From: Malus domestica
Lineage: Eukaryota > Streptophyta > Magnoliopsida > Rosales > Rosaceae
Assembly (NCBI RefSeq): GCF_042453785.1
Contig: NC_091674.1
Location: 19,193,001-19,257,000, forward strand
Direction of reading: 5' to 3'
Length of the DNA stretch: 64,000 bases
Shown here: positions 60,690 through 64,000 of the stretch, one piece after another
Layout: each line of letters opens with the position of its first letter
How positions within the stretch are numbered: the first letter of the stretch is position 1
Made by a program: the position numbers and the translations under genes
Notes under the pieces: generated by a model
Told to the model about the DNA's origin: nothing
What the model saw: only the letters and a program-made list of their open reading frames with translations
The model's database searches: none

Positions 60690-60815
60690 ATTTATAAGTA
60701 AGAGATTCTAGATTTGATTATTGTCAAAGACGAACTTGAACCGTATTATTACTAACACATTATGAGGTTAAGCTCACTCTCTTCTACTTAGTTTAGACAA
60801 TATCATTTAAAAAAA
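60690..60815 (+). mobile_element. Decayed SINE, same family as 11611-11744
   Basis: AAGTAAGAGATTCTAGATTTGATTA, CAAAGACGAACTTGAACCG and TATGAGGTTAAGCTCACTC match in order the 3' two thirds of the first copy. The A-box end is lost. A-run near 60809. Confidence 0.6.
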
Positions 60816-61872
60816 AAACCATAGAGACAGCTTGAAGAACACCAGAAGCATCCAATGGACCTCAATGGTGGTCGTGCTAGTTCTGAACCAATCCTAGGAC
60901 GACACTCTCATTTTCCTCTCTTACGTAGATCATGCATTGTTTTGTTTGGGAACACAATGAGAATTATTAGCGTGCATGTAGTCCAATATTTAAAAAAATA
61001 ATTATTGAGTTCTTACCTATATACGTTTTGGGTTTGAAACACTTTTATTTGATAAATTATTCTAATAATTCCGAACTCTAAAAAAATTCCTTCCAAACAA
61101 CTTAACCTTGTCAACTCTAAATCTTTATATCTTTGTCAAAGAGTACGGTAGCATTCAAGGAATAAATACGTCTTCTTGATTCAGGATAAATGTACTTACT
61201 TACAATTCCCCTCTCTTTAATAATAATTTTATTTTAAAAATGTGTGCTTTATGCTAAAGTGAATTAACCTCAGTAAACCGTTAATTAAGTGTGCTCATGT
61301 ATTTCATTTATCATGTTGTTGAGCCATGTTCTCGAGGATTTCAAGGGGTTGCTGCAACGGATCATCGAAGGTGGTTCTACTCGCAGAGAAATACTAGCAA
61401 CTTTAACATTTTCTTCTTTTTATTTTTCGGTTCTTATTTGTATCTTTCAATATTGTACAATGATTTCAATCATTTACATTTGATTTTGCTTTTTAAAGAA
61501 TAATTTTAAAAAATCAACCAAACGTCCGTTGGCTTTAAAAACTACCAAGCCTACATGGCTCACATGCCAAATAATTGTGAAGTTTTCAAGAATCGTCTAC
61601 ACCGAGCTCAGTTGCTCCAATTATATTTGTGAAAGTATAAGTGTGCCGAATCGGTACCAGATTGTAAGGACACAAATACTCAAAAGAGATAAGTGTTTTT
61701 ATCGTCAATGTGGAGATTCCTCGCTAAGAGACTTCAATAGATAGTCAACCAAACTAGGGGTAGTGTTGTTTCTACAAACTGAAAGGTGCTCCTCGATCAC
61801 TTGACTCTACGGCTCTAGTGCTGTTTCTATAAGCTTTTAAGATGTCGTTGGTTATCAACCACATACTTCTTG
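60816..61872. other. Intergenic DNA without recognisable gene
   Basis: Short frames at 61289-61503 and 61529-61744 have no recognised motif. Confidence 0.4.
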
Positions 61873-62154
61873 CACGATGCGATTTGAAACCTCCAAAAAG
61901 AAGAAAACTCGAACATGGATGTGTACTGTGTAGGACTGGTTCATTTTCTAGTGGGCTTCAAATGGGTTGGCCCAAATAACCATTTCAAACAAGTGTGGCT
62001 CTTCCAAGTACCGGGTATTCAAGCCTGTTCAAGACTGAAATGTCTCCCTTCACTTATTTTATGACATATGAAGTGCCCGCTCGAATATCCGGCACTTTGA
62101 AAAAAAAAAATTCCTTCTTAAGGGATTCGGTGGGTTTTTGTCTAAATGACTTAA

Positions 62155-62554
62155 GGGGTGTGTTCAATTGGGATTGTGAGTGATTTTAATTCTTTTAATG
62201 AATTTAGGGGTATTTAATCACAATTTTAAGTGATTCTTTGAAATTCAAAGTGTATTCAATCATGATTTTAAGATAGCATATTAAAATCCTTAGAAATCCG
62301 GGTGTATTCAATTGGAATTTTAAAGAAGTTTATAACATTCCAGGTATATTCAATTAGAAATTGATTTTAAAGAATTTGAAAATGTTGAGAAATTGGAGAG
62401 ATTTCGTAGTGTATTTTAAGCATCCACAAATATCATTTCTTCCCATGAGATTTTGAGGGAATTGAATCAAAATTTTACATGAAATCTTTACAAATCAATT
62501 AAACTCTGTAAAATCCTTTAAAATATCTCATATTCCCAAATTGAATACACCCTT
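62155..62554. mobile_element. MITE, GGGTGTGTTCAATTG family (copy in B)
   Basis: Same element as 56284-56700, carried along by the large duplication. Confidence 0.7.
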
Positions 62555-62769
62555 CTCAAGGGGTGAGTTGATTTTTAATAAAAGGAGACCTAGATATCCC
62601 AACAGTCAAATTTATTTTTTGGGATTAATATGGATGTTATCAGCAATTTTTGTTTTTTTTTATTACCAAAAAAATTAACCTCTTTGTTTTTTGTTGGGTA
62701 AGTGAAAAGTTTACTAGTTAGTACCTAATGCGAGCGCAGTTATAATCGTTAGATCAACAAGTTCACCGT

Positions 62770-62926
62770 GGAGAGATTTTTCAATGTGATCGGCATACAT
62801 GATGGTACACCACGTGTTTTTATGTAAGTGGTGAGAAATTTTATTTTTTAACATACATATCTCATAATTTATATAGTGACACGTGGTGTATTATTCCGTA
62901 TGCCGATCACACTGAAAAATCTCTCC
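62770..62926. mobile_element. MITE, GGTACACCACGTG family, copy 5
   Basis: Counterpart of 56914-57083; GGAGAGATTTTTCAATGTGA at the left and inverse at the right. Confidence 0.8.
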
Positions 62927-63452
62927 ACCATGAGTTACGACTTACAGCAATCAACTGAGCTGTGTTCCTATAAAAGTACGAACTCGTAATGAAGATGCAC
63001 CTTAACCTGAAATTGGTAATGCATGCATGCTTTTCATTGTATTTTTTTTTTAAAACGCTTTTCATTGTAATTGGATGGTATGATTGGGTGGGCAGGCCAC
63101 TTCAATTTTTGTGGCCTTTACAACTTCAAGCAACTATTTGAGTTTAGAGGTCCCCTCTATTTCGTTGATCCTGCAAAATCTTATGAACAGTGACACTAGC
63201 TGTTCATGTGCCACTGCCAGCCAAACCAAAACCCTAGTGAGACAGTGCAAAGTAACTAGGAAAGTGACTTGCAGATGCACCGCCAATAATGACGAAATCC
63301 AGAATTTTAACATTTGATGGTCATAATATAAAATAAATTGATGATGATTTTCACTTGTAATATTGTCCTTTTCTACATGTCAATTAATCGAAAATAAAAA
63401 ACTATATCAATTGATGATGCTAAATAAATAAATATATACATGTTCTTTAATA

Positions 63453-63643
63453 AGGAAAGGGATTCCCATTTTTCAAAAAAAATTAGAACACCCTCTTGAC
63501 TGTTAGATCTGGTTTTAATGAAATTCTGTGCTTAAGATTAAATCACAGGTCACAGAATCTCAACCACATAATTTCATTAAAACCAGATCTAACGGTCAGG
63601 AGAGTGTTCCTATTTTTTTTGAAAATGGGGATCCCTTCCCTTA

Positions 63644-63648
<5 letters not shown>
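63453..63648. mobile_element. Foldback MITE, GGAAAGGGATTCC family (copy in B)
   Basis: Counterpart of 57850-58040, with arms CTCTTGACTGTTAGATCTGG and CCAGATCTAACGGTCAGGAG. Confidence 0.8.

Positions 63649-63723
<75 letters not shown>
63649..63723. repeat. (CT)n(TA)n compound microsatellite
   Basis: About 27 CT units followed by about 10 TA units. Absent at the equivalent place in copy A, where only CTTCCTATATATATG stands. Confidence 0.95.
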
Positions 63724-64000
63724 GTAAATGTAAACTAACCTAACACATGATCCAAACAATATAAAAAACCCATAACAGTTAACAATAACTATAACCTAGG
63801 ATGAATTTAACATCCTATATGATTAATTTAGATTAAAATAGAAAAACTTACTTAAATTTAGAAATTGGGGGATTAAGTGGTGGTGGTGGAGAGTAGAGGT
63901 GGTGGCATGGGGATTCGTTGGATGGGGATAGCCAATTAAGGGAATTGGGAAAGTGAATGAGATGGGAATGGGAAAAGTGAAGTCGGAGGTCTGGGAATGA

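Larger units (their letters stand above)
61873..64000. repeat. Large direct repeat, copy B (runs to window end)
   Basis: Collinear with 55995-58331. Lacks the extra ~200 bases of copy A and gains a long (CT)n(TA)n tract. The true right end may lie outside the window. Confidence 0.92.

Noticed and set aside
61289..61744. Frames of 64-71 codons
   Set aside because: No recognisable motif, no similarity to families known to me; AT-rich surroundings.

Overview
The window is plant nuclear DNA, almost certainly a eudicot and probably Rosaceae (apple/pear type). The genes have many introns, the intergenic DNA is AT-rich, and there are dense nested LTR retrotransposons, MITEs and a 5S-bearing Cassandra TRIM. 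The genus is an inference from repeat types I recognise. No database was searched.

Five intact-looking genes lie on the + strand: a Golgi hydroxyproline O-galactosyltransferase of the HPGT type (2117-6001, 12 exons), a shortened G-group/GBF-like bZIP factor (8448-10898), a glucose-6-phosphate 1-epimerase-like protein (14893-16464) whose expected catalytic Glu is Asn, an LRR receptor pseudokinase of the At4g23740/At5g53320 type (39997-42879), and a ubiquitin-conjugating E2 of the UBC8/9/10 group (52229-55522). From memory, Arabidopsis has UBC10, an inactive LRR kinase and HPGT1 close together at At5g53300-At5g53340, and an epimerase next to an inactive kinase at At4g23730/At4g23740. The gene order here therefore looks like an ancestral block stretched by transposons. 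The genes have unrelated jobs: arabinogalactan-protein glycosylation, transcription, sugar-phosphate anomerisation, membrane signalling and ubiquitination.

Region by region. 0-2 kb: an RPK2-like LRR pseudogene broken by a poly(A)-ended insertion, then AT-rich DNA. 2-16.5 kb: three genes, one SINE and a MITE. 16.8-22.7 kb: a decayed Ty1/copia element lying between two copies of a duplicated MITE segment, with a Cassandra element nested in its gag. 22.8-33 kb: an initiator-tRNA-like sequence, a - strand copia remnant holding a 2.3-kb LTR of Tekay-like gypsy type, and scattered MITEs. 33.1-38.7 kb: a 5.6-kb hAT-type DNA element with 8-bp target duplications, holding a gypsy solo LTR, a ~345-bp tandem array and another DNA element. 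40-43 kb: the receptor pseudokinase. 44.1-48.2 kb: a complete, non-autonomous LTR retrotransposon (360-bp LTRs, AACGA target duplications) that carries fragments of three unrelated host genes, a MYB without its first intron, a pectin methylesterase and a lipoxygenase, all in sense orientation, followed by poly(A) and hairpin-bearing tandem arrays. 48.2-51.1 kb: gypsy remnants with a solo LTR of the same family as the gene-carrying element. 52-55.5 kb: the E2 gene. 56-64 kb: two direct copies of a >2.1-kb transposon-rich segment around more MITEs.

The most notable object is the gene-capturing LTR retrotransposon at 44132-48170, which resembles in principle the maize Bs1 element.
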